From assembly GCA_013694845.1 (NCBI GenBank), contig JACDBQ010000695.1, positions 1-10,685 of the forward strand: a stretch of 10,685 bases of DNA, written 5' to 3'. The translations under genes and the position numbers were made by a program. The notes beneath the pieces are model-generated. The model saw only the letters and a list, made by a program, of their open reading frames with translations, searched no databases and was not told the DNA's origin. This DNA comes from Acidobacteriota bacterium. GTDB lineage: Bacteria > Acidobacteriota > Vicinamibacteria > Vicinamibacterales > 2-12-FULL-66-21. This document shows, piece by piece, positions 1 through 6,423 of this stretch; the stretch's first letter is position 1; the number at the start of each line of letters is the position of its first letter.

Positions 1-407
1 GAGTTCAGCCGCTGCTCCTGGCCGTTCGAATCGCGAATGATCACCAGAAACGCGGAGGACCGGTCGCTCGGCGTTTCATGGCCCAGTTCGATGATCTGAC
101 CGCGAACGACGGTGCCGTCCTTGAGCACGACGGCTTCCTGCGATCCGGTGAGGTTCAGCTGAGCGTCGGGCGCGCCTCCGAAATCCACGTAGGCCACCTG
201 GCCGACGTCCACTCGTGGTTGCGCGTTCTGGCCGGTGCGGACCGATACCATCCGGCGGTCGTACCGGTAATCGATGTCAGCGCCGGTATGACGTTCGCCG
301 GACTTCAAGACCACCGTTCCTGTAACCTGGGCGGTCGCTGACCCAGCCCAGAAGATGCTGACAAGTGCGAGACCCGCGACGGCAGGCCGGCTGAGCTTTC
401 GAAACAT
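1..407 (-). CDS. Secreted protein of unknown function, N-terminal part (cut by window edge)
   Basis: The frame opens at an ATG at 407 and runs off the window at position 1, giving 135 complete residues. The start is supported by GGAGGG at 415-420, seven bases upstream. Residues 1-26 look like a Sec signal peptide: basic MFRK, a hydrophobic core (about residues 9-21), then ATA followed by Q27 as a likely SPase I site. The mature part contains two similar modules about 61 residues apart, VVLKSGERHTG (32-42) and VVLKDGTVVRG (93-103). Each is followed by a strand-rich stretch, which suggests repeated small beta domains. I do not recognise a catalytic family and the C-terminal part is missing. It is expected in the periplasm or outside the cell. 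It is transcribed away from the M16 operon across a 153-base divergent region. The secreted nature is fairly secure; the function is unknown. Confidence 0.8.
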   Translation of the reverse strand, partial: MFRKLSRPAVAGLALVSIFWAGSATAQVTGTVVLKSGERHTGADIDYRYDRRMVSVRTGQNAQPRVDVGQVAYVDFGGAPDAQLNLTGSQEAVVLKDGTVVRGQIIELGHETPSDRSSAFLVIIRDSNGQEQRLN

Positions 408-420
408 AGGAAAACCCTCC

Positions 421-443
421 AAAAAGACCCGGGCGGCGCCCGG
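421..443 (-). terminator. Terminator-like hairpin in the 5' leader of the secreted-protein gene
   Basis: On the minus strand CCGGGC-GCC-GCCCGG forms a perfect 6-bp stem (429-434 with 438-443) with a 3-base loop. It is followed by GTC and five T residues at 425-421, the form of an intrinsic terminator. The T tract ends exactly where the GGAGGG ribosome site of the downstream gene begins. It could stop read-through or act as an attenuator in the leader. I saw no convincing antiterminator partner and no known riboswitch core upstream. Confidence 0.5.
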
Positions 444-525
444 TGAATCTGTTCAGCCAACCAAGCTGCAAGTTCGTGACCAGATGAATGGCAGAGCTTC
501 TTGTAAATTTCCCTGGAAACGCTGC

Positions 526-554
526 GAAACAGGCCGTTTTCGGCCTCATATAAT
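526..554 (+). promoter_or_regulatory. Putative promoter of the M16 operon (perfect -10, weak -35)
   Basis: TATAAT at 549-554 is a perfect sigma70 -10 hexamer in a GC-rich genome. The base expected as +1 (about seven bases on) is A561, the A of the ATG of the first M16 gene. There is no Shine-Dalgarno sequence before that ATG, so a leaderless transcript is predicted. The -35 at 17-bp spacing (526-531, GAAACA) matches TTGACA at only three positions, so the promoter may need an activator. Confidence 0.5.
531..546. repeat. Perfect inverted repeat in the promoter spacer (possible operator)
   Basis: AGGCCG-TTTT-CGGCCT is a perfect 6-bp inverted repeat with a 4-base centre. It lies in the spacer immediately upstream of the TATAAT box. 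On the minus strand the same sequence could lie in the leader of the secreted-protein gene. Its place suggests an operator for one or both divergent genes. A chance palindrome is possible in GC-rich DNA. Confidence 0.35.
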
Positions 555-560
555 TGTTCT

Positions 561-1874
561 ATGTGTCCCTTCCAGGCAGCAACTCGCAGTACGGTTCGTC
601 GCGAAGTGCTCGCCAACGGCCTGACCGTCCTCGTGCAGGAGATCCACACGGCACCGCTCGTGTCGGTCTGGTGCTGGTACCGTGTCGGCTCGGGCGACGA
701 GCCTCCAGGTCTGACCGGGGTCTCGCATTGGGTCGAGCATATGAACTTCAAAGGCACCGAACAGATCTCGCGCGACCAGATGAAGGGAATCGTCGAGAAG
801 CTCGGAGGGATGTGGAACGGCTACACCTGGATCGATCAGACGACCTACCTGGAGACGGCATCGAGCGCGGCAGTCGACACGCTCCTGTTTCTCGAGGCGC
901 AGCGGATGTCCTCGTCGCTGTTCGAGCCAGAAGAGTGTGAGTCGGAGCGGACGGTGGTTATCTCGGAGTTGCAGGGAGCCGAGAATGATCCCGACCAGGT
1001 GCTCGATCTCGAGGTGACCGCAACCGCCCTCAGGGTCCACCCCTACGGGCATCCGACAATCGGCTGGCTGCACGACCTGCAGTCGATGACGCGGGCCGAC
1101 CTCTACGGTCACTACCAGCGCCACTACATGCCTGCTAACGCGACGCTGGTCATCGTCGGCGACGTCGACACCGACGACGTGCTGCGGAGGGTGGACAAGT
1201 ATTTCGGCTCGATACCGGCCGCGGAAGTCAGACGGTACCAGCGTCCCGCCGAGCCCCCCCAGATCGGTGAGCGCCGGGTGGTGCTCGAGCGGGGAGGCAC
1301 GACCGCCTACCTCGAGCTCGCATTCCCGGCGCCTGCCGTGAGCGAGAGCGGGTTCGTCCCGCTGCTCGCCCTGGACGCTGTTCTGAGCGGTGCGAAAGGC
1401 GTCAGCCTCTGGAGCGCGTTCCGCGGAACCCCACCCCAGCGTAAGGCACGGCTCTACACAGCCCTCGTGGAGGACGGCCTCGCGGCATCGGTTTCGGGCG
1501 TGCTCCTCCCCACCCGGGATCCCTTCATCTATTCCCTGTCCTTCACTGCGGCGGATGGAGTGCCGCTCGAAGTACTGGAGGACGCGGCGCTGAGCGCGAT
1601 TGAACGGGTTGCGGCCCAGGGGGTGACCGAGGCGGAGGCTGCGCGGGCGCGCCGGCAGCTACGTGCCCGCCTGGTATTCGAGAACGACAGCGTCACGAGT
1701 ATCGCGCATCAACTCGGATATTTCGATACCGTGGCTGGACCCGGCTACCTCGAGCAGCTGGAGTGCCGCATCGCGATGGTCACGGCCGAGCAGATGGGCC
1801 AGGCGGCGCGTCAGGCTCTGGGCGCCTCGACCCGCACGGTTGGCTGGTCGACTCCAGCGAGGCGTGGCCGGTGA
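561..1874 (+). CDS. M16 family zinc metallopeptidase, catalytic subunit
   Basis: This 437-residue protein belongs to the M16 (pitrilysin/processing-peptidase) family, which degrades or trims peptides inside a clam-like chamber. The inverted zinc motif HWVEH is at residues 56-60 (H56 and H60 ligands, E59 catalytic). E136, 76 residues after H60 in ERTVVISE, fits the third zinc ligand. Two M16 half-domains are visible, an N-terminal one (about 12-205) and a C-terminal one (about 225-430). The C-terminal half lacks the conserved R/Y pair of active sites, which the next gene supplies. The length is usual for a bacterial M16B subunit. There is no signal peptide, so it is probably cytoplasmic. ATG 561 is the first start in frame, has no ribosome site and sits just after a TATAAT box. 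The stop overlaps the next start as GTGA. Confidence 0.92.
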   Translation: MCPFQAATRSTVRREVLANGLTVLVQEIHTAPLVSVWCWYRVGSGDEPPGLTGVSHWVEHMNFKGTEQISRDQMKGIVEKLGGMWNGYTWIDQTTYLETASSAAVDTLLFLEAQRMSSSLFEPEECESERTVVISELQGAENDPDQVLDLEVTATALRVHPYGHPTIGWLHDLQSMTRADLYGHYQRHYMPANATLVIVGDVDTDDVLRRVDKYFGSIPAAEVRRYQRPAEPPQIGERRVVLERGGTTAYLELAFPAPAVSESGFVPLLALDAVLSGAKGVSLWSAFRGTPPQRKARLYTALVEDGLAASVSGVLLPTRDPFIYSLSFTAADGVPLEVLEDAALSAIERVAAQGVTEAEAARARRQLRARLVFENDSVTSIAHQLGYFDTVAGPGYLEQLECRIAMVTAEQMGQAARQALGASTRTVGWSTPARRGR

Positions 1875-3142
1875 GCACGGGCGCGCTCACGCGCCCGGTG
1901 TCGCCTACCCGCGACGTCCTGGACAACGGCGTTGTCGTGCTGACGCACGAAAGCACGGCCACCCCGTCCGTGGCGGTCAACGCAACCTTCTACTGCGGCA
2001 GTGCGAACGATCCGCCCGACCTCCCGGGCGTCGCCTACCTCACGCGGCGTACCATCGATCGCGGGACATCGCTTCGTTCGGCGGCTGACGTCGCCGAGAC
2101 CCTGGACGATCGGGGCGTCTCTTTACGAGTGTCGGCCTCGCGTCACACACTGACCATCTCCTGCGTCTGCCTCAGCGAGGACTTCGGCGAAATCCTCTCG
2201 CTCATCGCTGACATCGCGCGGCGGCCGGTCTTTCCTGCGGAAGAGATCGAGAAACGCCGGATCGAGGCGGTCACTTCGCTGCGCGAAGATCAGGATGATC
2301 CGTCCAAGGTCGCCCGCGACCTGCTCCTTGGAATCCTCTACGGCGCCGCCCATCCGTACGGCCGCACCGTGAAGGGAACGGTCGAGAGCCTCGGATCGAT
2401 CACACGCCGCGATCTCGTGGAGTTTCACGCCCGCTACATGGTGCCATCAGCGCTTCGCGTCGCGATTGTCGGACACGTAGCCGCCGGTGCGGCCGTCACC
2501 TCGGCGGCGCGGTCGTTCGACGAGTGGCGGCAACCGGTGAGCCCAGACGAGCCCATCGCTCCGCCTGTACTGCACGACCTTCGAACCGTGCGAACCGCGG
2601 TCATGCCCGGCAAATCCCAGGCGGACATCTGTTACGGCTTTACGACGATCCGGCGGGTCGATCCGCGATACTACGCGTACTGGATGATGAACAACGTGCT
2701 GGGGCAGTTCGGGCTCGGGGGCCGGCTGGCGGACAACATTCGCGAGCGTCAAGGGATGGCTTATTACGCCTACAGCAGCTTCGATGCGACCGTTGGCGAA
2801 GGTCCGCTCATCATCAGGGCCGGCGTCGATCCCGCCAACGTCACCCGGACGATCGGGGCGATCGACGACGAGGTCCGCGCGCTTGGGGCCGACGGCCCGA
2901 CCCGGCGGGAGTTCGAGGACACTCGCGACTCGCTGATCGGGGCGCTTCCCCGAATGCTCGAAACCAACGAGAGCATCGCCGAGTTCATCCAGTACACCGA
3001 GCAGTTCGGCCTGGGCCTCGACTTCGACCGTCGTCTGCCCTCCTGTCTCGGCGCAGTGAGCATGGATGATGTGCGAGAGGCGGCACGCGAGGTCCTTGAC
3101 CCGCTCCGCGCCGCCGTGGCGGTCGCCGGACCGCGGGAGTGA
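1871..3142 (+). CDS. M16 family peptidase, non-catalytic partner subunit
   Basis: This 423-residue M16 protein has the M16 fold but no zinc site: at the place of HxxEH it reads YLTRR (residues 56-60), so both histidines and the glutamate are lost. It keeps the conserved C-terminal R/Y signature RERQGMAY (R291 and Y298), which in heterodimeric M16B proteases completes the active site of the zinc-bearing partner. It should therefore dimerise with the product of the upstream gene. The chosen start is GTG 1871, which overlaps the upstream TGA as GTGA with GAGG about nine bases before it. This fits translational coupling and equal amounts of both subunits. A longer frame from ATG 1763 would lie inside the upstream gene and adds 36 residues that do not resemble M16. 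No signal peptide is seen. Confidence 0.9.
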   Translation: MSTGALTRPVSPTRDVLDNGVVVLTHESTATPSVAVNATFYCGSANDPPDLPGVAYLTRRTIDRGTSLRSAADVAETLDDRGVSLRVSASRHTLTISCVCLSEDFGEILSLIADIARRPVFPAEEIEKRRIEAVTSLREDQDDPSKVARDLLLGILYGAAHPYGRTVKGTVESLGSITRRDLVEFHARYMVPSALRVAIVGHVAAGAAVTSAARSFDEWRQPVSPDEPIAPPVLHDLRTVRTAVMPGKSQADICYGFTTIRRVDPRYYAYWMMNNVLGQFGLGGRLADNIRERQGMAYYAYSSFDATVGEGPLIIRAGVDPANVTRTIGAIDDEVRALGADGPTRREFEDTRDSLIGALPRMLETNESIAEFIQYTEQFGLGLDFDRRLPSCLGAVSMDDVREAAREVLDPLRAAVAVAGPRE

Positions 3143-3987
3143 GTGGGGCTGCCGCGACCATGTTCCCCGCGACCATCCGGCCGCTGCAAACGCTCGAGGA
3201 CTGCCGCAAGGTGGTGGAGCTCGAGCGGCAGGTTTGGGGATACACCGACGCTGAAGACGTCGTGCCTGCTCCGGTACTCATCGTGTCGATCAAGCGGGGC
3301 GGAGTGTTGCTCGGATCGTTCGACGCAGCCGGCGCCATGACGGGATTCGTCTACTCGATCCCGGGCTGGAAACAGGGCCGTCCGACGCAGTGGTCGCACA
3401 TGCTGGGCGTCATCGCGGATGCCCGGTCAGCGGGGCTCGGCCGTCAATTGAAGCTCGCCCAACGCGAGGCCACGCTGGCGATGGGAATCCACCTGGTGGA
3501 ATGGACGTACGATCCGCTTCAGGCGTTCAACGCGCACCTCAACTTCGCGAAGCTCGGAGTCGTTGTCGAGGAGTACGAGGAGAACATCTACGGCGAGTCG
3601 AGCAGTCCCCTGCACCGTGGGACGCCCACCGATCGCTTCATTGCGGAGTGGCGGTTGAGCGAACCGCATGTCGAGCGCAGGATATCGGCCGCCGGCCCTC
3701 TTGTCCGCGACGCGTCGGTCGCATCCGCTCCGGTCGTGAACCCCTCGAAACACGGCGCCTGGCTGGAACCCGTCGACGGGGAACTTGCCCACGAATCGCG
3801 CCGCGTCCTTGTCGAAATTCCCACCGGGTTCAGCGACATGCAGGCGGCCGTCTCCGACCTCGCATTTCAGTGGCGCATGACGACGCGGCGGATCTTTCAG
3901 AGCTACTTCGCACGCGGATACCACGTCGTTGATTTTTTTCTGGCGCCGGAAGCGCGCCGCGGACACTACCTGCTCGCGCAACGATAG
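3139..3987 (+). CDS. GNAT-superfamily acyltransferase-like protein (COG3375 type)
   Basis: This 282-residue protein has a GNAT core in its first 175 residues. HMLGVIADARSAGLGRQLK (88-106) is the strand 4 and acyl-CoA pyrophosphate-loop region, with R96-x-x-G-L-G101. It is followed by WTYDPLQAFNAHLNFAKLG (122-140) and HRGTPTDRFIAEW (159-171). The DPL-x-x-x-N-A and GTPTDR motifs are what I remember for COG3375, a predicted GNAT family without a settled substrate. The C-terminal 100 residues are less conserved. The acyl acceptor is unknown. The start is GTG 3139, overlapping the M16 stop as GTGA like the previous junction. ATG 3160 (residue 8) is an alternative with GTGGGG upstream. It is the last gene of the plus-strand operon. 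A run of seven T bases lies at 3933-3939 near its 3' end. Confidence 0.82.
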   Translation: MSGAAATMFPATIRPLQTLEDCRKVVELERQVWGYTDAEDVVPAPVLIVSIKRGGVLLGSFDAAGAMTGFVYSIPGWKQGRPTQWSHMLGVIADARSAGLGRQLKLAQREATLAMGIHLVEWTYDPLQAFNAHLNFAKLGVVVEEYEENIYGESSSPLHRGTPTDRFIAEWRLSEPHVERRISAAGPLVRDASVASAPVVNPSKHGAWLEPVDGELAHESRRVLVEIPTGFSDMQAAVSDLAFQWRMTTRRIFQSYFARGYHVVDFFLAPEARRGHYLLAQR

Positions 3988-3990
3988 GGG

Positions 3991-4020
3991 TGCGGCGGCC
4001 GGGTGCTGAGGGCCGCGGCA
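3991..4020. terminator. Long hairpin between convergent genes, possible bidirectional terminator
   Basis: Bases 3991-4000 (TGCGGCGGCC) pair with 4011-4020 (GGCCGCGGCA) around a 10-base loop, with one G-G mismatch, making nine base pairs in a 10-position stem. It lies four bases after the stop of the GNAT gene and 29 bases from the stop of the HIT gene on the other strand. No T tract follows on either strand, so it is not a classic intrinsic terminator. Rho-assisted ending or transcript-end protection is possible. Confidence 0.45.
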
Positions 4021-4048
4021 CGGCGTGATGAGGCCGTCAGCCCCTGGC

Positions 4049-4393
4049 CTACCCGGGCGGCCATGCCAGTCTGCGCCCTGCGAGCACGTGCATGTGGATG
4101 TGGAAGACGGTCTGGCCCGCATCCGCGTTGCAGTTGAAAACCGTCCGGTAGCCGCGACTGTCCAGACCGTGTTCCCGCACGACGGCGGCGGCGCGTCGCG
4201 TCATCTCTCCCACCAGCGCGTCGTCGCCCGGCCCCAGGTCGTTCAACGTGGCGATATGACGTCGCGGGATGATGAGAACGTGGGTGGGCGCCTGCGGGTT
4301 GATGTCCGCGAGCACGACGAGCCGCTCATCTTCGTAGAGGAGCGATGCGGGGATGTCACCCGCGATGATCTTGCAGAAGAGGCAATCGGGCAT
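4049..4393 (-). CDS. HIT family protein (HINT-type nucleotide phosphoramidase/hydrolase)
   Basis: This 114-residue protein matches the HIT family over its whole length. The active-site triad HIHMH is at 98-102, inside GQTVFHIHMHVLAGR (93-107), where the middle histidine would be the nucleophile. The N-terminus CLFCKIIAGDIP (4-15) carries the CxxC seen in zinc-binding bacterial HINT proteins; H46 of PRRH is the usual further ligand. HINT proteins hydrolyse AMP-phosphoramidates such as adenylyl-lysine; the natural substrate in bacteria is unclear. It acts in the cytosol. The start is supported by AGGAG at 4399-4403, five bases before ATG 4393. It is the last gene of the minus-strand cluster, 36 bases after prmC, with a UUCG hairpin in between. 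A TAGAAT overlapping the prmC stop could be an internal -10, but its -35 is poor. Confidence 0.93.
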   Translation of the reverse strand: MPDCLFCKIIAGDIPASLLYEDERLVVLADINPQAPTHVLIIPRRHIATLNDLGPGDDALVGEMTRRAAAVVREHGLDSRGYRTVFNCNADAGQTVFHIHMHVLAGRRLAWPPG

Positions 4394-4403
4394 CTGGTCT
4401 CCT

Positions 4404-4417
4404 GCGGCCGAAGCCGC
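4404..4417 (-). promoter_or_regulatory. UUCG-tetraloop hairpin directly upstream of the HIT ribosome site
   Basis: On the minus strand GCGGC-TTCG-GCCGC forms a perfect 5-bp stem closed by C(UUCG)G, one of the most stable RNA tetraloops. The next base is the first of the AGGAG ribosome site (4403-4399). In the mRNA it would sit between prmC and the HIT gene and could affect mRNA stability, processing or ribosome loading. No T tract follows, so it is not a typical terminator. Confidence 0.5.
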
Positions 4418-4429
4418 GATCGCACGATT

Positions 4430-5287
4430 CTAGGGGACGTCGCGGGACAGGACGAGGACCCTGGGAATGCCTTGCAGGTCTTCACGGAGGCGGACGATCC
4501 GCCATCCCAGCCGTTCGGCCAGCTGCATCACGCTCGCGGCTTGGCCGAACCCACATTCGATTACGAGCATTCCGCCGGTCGCGAGACGATCCGCAGCCTG
4601 CTCGAGCAGGCGGAGGACGACATCGAAGCCGCTCGGTCCGCCGAACAGCGCGGCGTGCGGCTCGTACCCGACGACCTCCGGTTGCATGTCGGCCGCATCG
4701 CCGTCGGGGACGTACGGGGGATTCGATACGATCAGATCCGCCCGCACCGTGAGGCCATCGAGAACGTCTCCGAGGTGGAACGTCACCCGGCCCGTGACGC
4801 CGTGCGCAGCGGCGTTCCGCCGCGCGACGCCGAGCGCCGCCTGCGACTGGTCGATCGCCAGCACACGAACCGTCGACAGTTCGCGAGCGATCGCCACCGT
4901 AAGGCATCCGCTGCCGGTGCCGACGTCGATGACGTGCTCGCAGGGGCGGGTACGCGCGAAGGCCAGGGCCTCCTCGACGATGAGCTCAGTCTCGGGCCGA
5001 GGGATCAGAACGTCCCTCGTGACCTCGAACTCGAGACCCCAGAACTCGCGATAACCCAGGATCTGCGCGACCGGCTCGCGCTCGGCGCGCCTGGAGATGA
5101 GGGTGGAAAAGCTCGGTTCGAAGGTCTCGGGCTCGGGGTCACGCCCACGCGTGAGCAAAGAAGCGCGATCCCAGCCCAGCACGTGGCGAGCAAGTACCTC
5201 GGCATCGAGTGCCGCGTCGGCGGGATCGAGACCGGCAGCCTCCAGCGTCCCTCGCGCCGCGGCAAGGCGCTCGGCGACCGACGGCAT
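4430..5287 (-). CDS. prmC: Peptide chain release factor N5-glutamine methyltransferase
   Basis: This 285-residue enzyme (PrmC/HemK) transfers a methyl group from S-adenosylmethionine to the glutamine of the GGQ motif of release factors, which increases peptide release. Visible parts in order: an N-terminal helical domain (about 1-85) that binds the release factor, IPRPETE (95-101), the SAM-binding motif DVGTGSG (121-127), and NPPY (189-192), the signature that binds the substrate glutamine. The length is usual for PrmC. It overlaps the upstream prfA by one base in TGATG, so translation is probably coupled; its substrate is the product of that neighbour. No strong ribosome site precedes it. 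The SAM and NPPY motifs together with prfA next door make the call secure. Confidence 0.96.
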   Translation of the reverse strand: MPSVAERLAAARGTLEAAGLDPADAALDAEVLARHVLGWDRASLLTRGRDPEPETFEPSFSTLISRRAEREPVAQILGYREFWGLEFEVTRDVLIPRPETELIVEEALAFARTRPCEHVIDVGTGSGCLTVAIARELSTVRVLAIDQSQAALGVARRNAAAHGVTGRVTFHLGDVLDGLTVRADLIVSNPPYVPDGDAADMQPEVVGYEPHAALFGGPSGFDVVLRLLEQAADRLATGGMLVIECGFGQAASVMQLAERLGWRIVRLREDLQGIPRVLVLSRDVP

Positions 5288-6363
5288 CAGGACGTGGTCT
5301 CGGCCGCCGTCGCTTCCTTGAGCTTTTCAGAGGTGAAGAAGGAGACGGCGGCGTCGATCAGTTCCGTGAGATCACCATCGAGCGCCAGGGTGAGCTGGTG
5401 CATCGTGTGCCCGATGCGGTGATCGGTGATGCGGTTCTCGCGGAAGTTGTAGGTGCGAATTTTTTCGGACCGTTCGCCGGTACCGACTTGCGTCCGCCGA
5501 TCCTTGGCAATCGCGTCCTGCTGCTTCTGCATCTCGAGGTCGTACAACCGCGAGCGGAGGACCTTCATCGCCTTTGCCCGGTTCTTGATCTGCGATTTCT
5601 CGTCCTGCTGCGACACGACCAGTCCCGTCGGCAGGTGCGTGATACGAACCGCGGAATACGTGGTGTTGACGCTCTGCCCGCCGGGACCGCTCGAGCAGAA
5701 CGTGTCCACTCTCAGGTCCTTTTCGCTGATCTGAATGTCGAGCTCTTCGGCCTCGGGGAGAACGGCGACGGTTGCGGTCGAGGTGTGAATCCGCCCGCTG
5801 GCTTCCGTCGCCGGCACCCGCTGCACTCGGTGGACGCCACTCTCGTACTTCAGCCGGCTGTAGGCGTTCCGCCCCTCGATCAGCCCGATGACTTCCTTGA
5901 TCCCGCCGGCGCCGCTGTCGCTCGTGCTCAGCACTTCGATCTTCCAACCTTGGCGTTCGGCGTAGCGCGAGTACATGCGGAACAGGTCTGACGCGAACAG
6001 CGCGGCTTCGTCGCCGCCGGTCCCCGCCCGGATTTCCAGGACGACGTTCTTCGCGTCGTTCGGATCCTTGGGGATGAGCAGCACCTTGATGTCGGCCAGC
6101 AGCTGATTGCGCCGCCGTTCGAGTGACTGGAGCTCCTCTTGCGCGAGGTCCCGCATGTCCGGGTCCTTCAGCAGCTCCTGGGTCGCGGCGACCTGCTCGA
6201 CGACTGCTTTGTACCCGCGGAAGGCATCCACCAGCGGCTGCATCTCGGAGAGCATCTTCGAGTGCGTACGGAACTTGGTGTTATCCGCCTGGACGGCGGG
6301 GTCTGCCATCTCGGCGCTCAGCTGGTCGTAGCGGGCCTCGACGGCCCTCAACTTATCGAGCAT
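5287..6363 (-). CDS. prfA: Peptide chain release factor 1
   Basis: This 358-residue protein is RF1, which reads UAA and UAG stop codons and triggers peptide release on the ribosome. The codon-reading PxT tripeptide is present as PAT (184-186) in HRVQRVPATEASG, which separates it from RF2 (SPF). The catalytic GGQ is at 228-230 in SSGPGGQSVNTT. The N-terminal coiled helices (about 1-100) and the C-terminal RITDHRIG segment (311-318) are typical. The length equals the usual RF1 length. The ATG at 6363 has only a weak purine-rich AGAAGAAA before it. The 60 bases upstream hold a hairpin but no clear promoter, so it is probably transcribed from further upstream. Its stop overlaps prmC. Many stops nearby are TGA, which RF1 does not read. 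Confidence 0.97.
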   Translation of the reverse strand: MLDKLRAVEARYDQLSAEMADPAVQADNTKFRTHSKMLSEMQPLVDAFRGYKAVVEQVAATQELLKDPDMRDLAQEELQSLERRRNQLLADIKVLLIPKDPNDAKNVVLEIRAGTGGDEAALFASDLFRMYSRYAERQGWKIEVLSTSDSGAGGIKEVIGLIEGRNAYSRLKYESGVHRVQRVPATEASGRIHTSTATVAVLPEAEELDIQISEKDLRVDTFCSSGPGGQSVNTTYSAVRITHLPTGLVVSQQDEKSQIKNRAKAMKVLRSRLYDLEMQKQQDAIAKDRRTQVGTGERSEKIRTYNFRENRITDHRIGHTMHQLTLALDGDLTELIDAAVSFFTSEKLKEATAAETTS

Positions 6364-6385
6364 AGTTTTCTTCTGGACGAGGACA

Positions 6386-6407
6386 GGCGCCGCCCGGAAG
6401 CGGCTCC
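6386..6407 (-). promoter_or_regulatory. Imperfect hairpin in the moaD-prfA gap
   Basis: On the minus strand GGAGCCGC and GCGGCGCC pair around a TTCCGG loop with one A-G mismatch, leaving five uninterrupted pairs next to the loop. It lies in the 60-base gap between moaD and prfA, the largest gap in this cluster. It could mark an RNA-processing or partial termination point. No T tract follows, and chance is a real alternative in GC-rich DNA. Confidence 0.25.
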
Positions 6408-6423
6408 GATCGCTCTGAATCCT

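Noticed and set aside
444..560. Known riboswitch in the leader of the secreted-protein gene
   Set aside because: I compared by eye with c-di-GMP, preQ1 and TPP-type cores and saw no convincing match. A covariance-model scan would decide.
305..757. Minus-strand frame of 150 codons over the divergent region
   Set aside because: It overlaps the M16 gene and the true secreted-protein start, has no Shine-Dalgarno sequence and shows no family features.
1254..1260. Run of seven C bases in the first M16 gene as a phase-variation site
   Set aside because: It is shorter than the C8 tract, lies between the two M16 half-domains, and nothing suggests that switching would be useful.
1763..1870. Extended start (ATG 1763) for the second M16 subunit
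   Set aside because: The extra 36 residues are the shifted frame of the first subunit and do not resemble M16. GTG 1871 gives a clean GTGA overlap.
2770..3399. Minus-strand frame of 209 codons antisense to the M16 partner and GNAT genes
   Set aside because: Ser/Arg-rich shadow of conserved plus-strand genes.
4025..5422. Long plus-strand open frame of 465 codons antisense to the HIT and prmC genes
   Set aside because: It has no recognisable domain and is rich in Arg, Asp and Gly as expected for an antisense frame in GC-rich DNA. The minus strand holds two clear conserved enzymes there.
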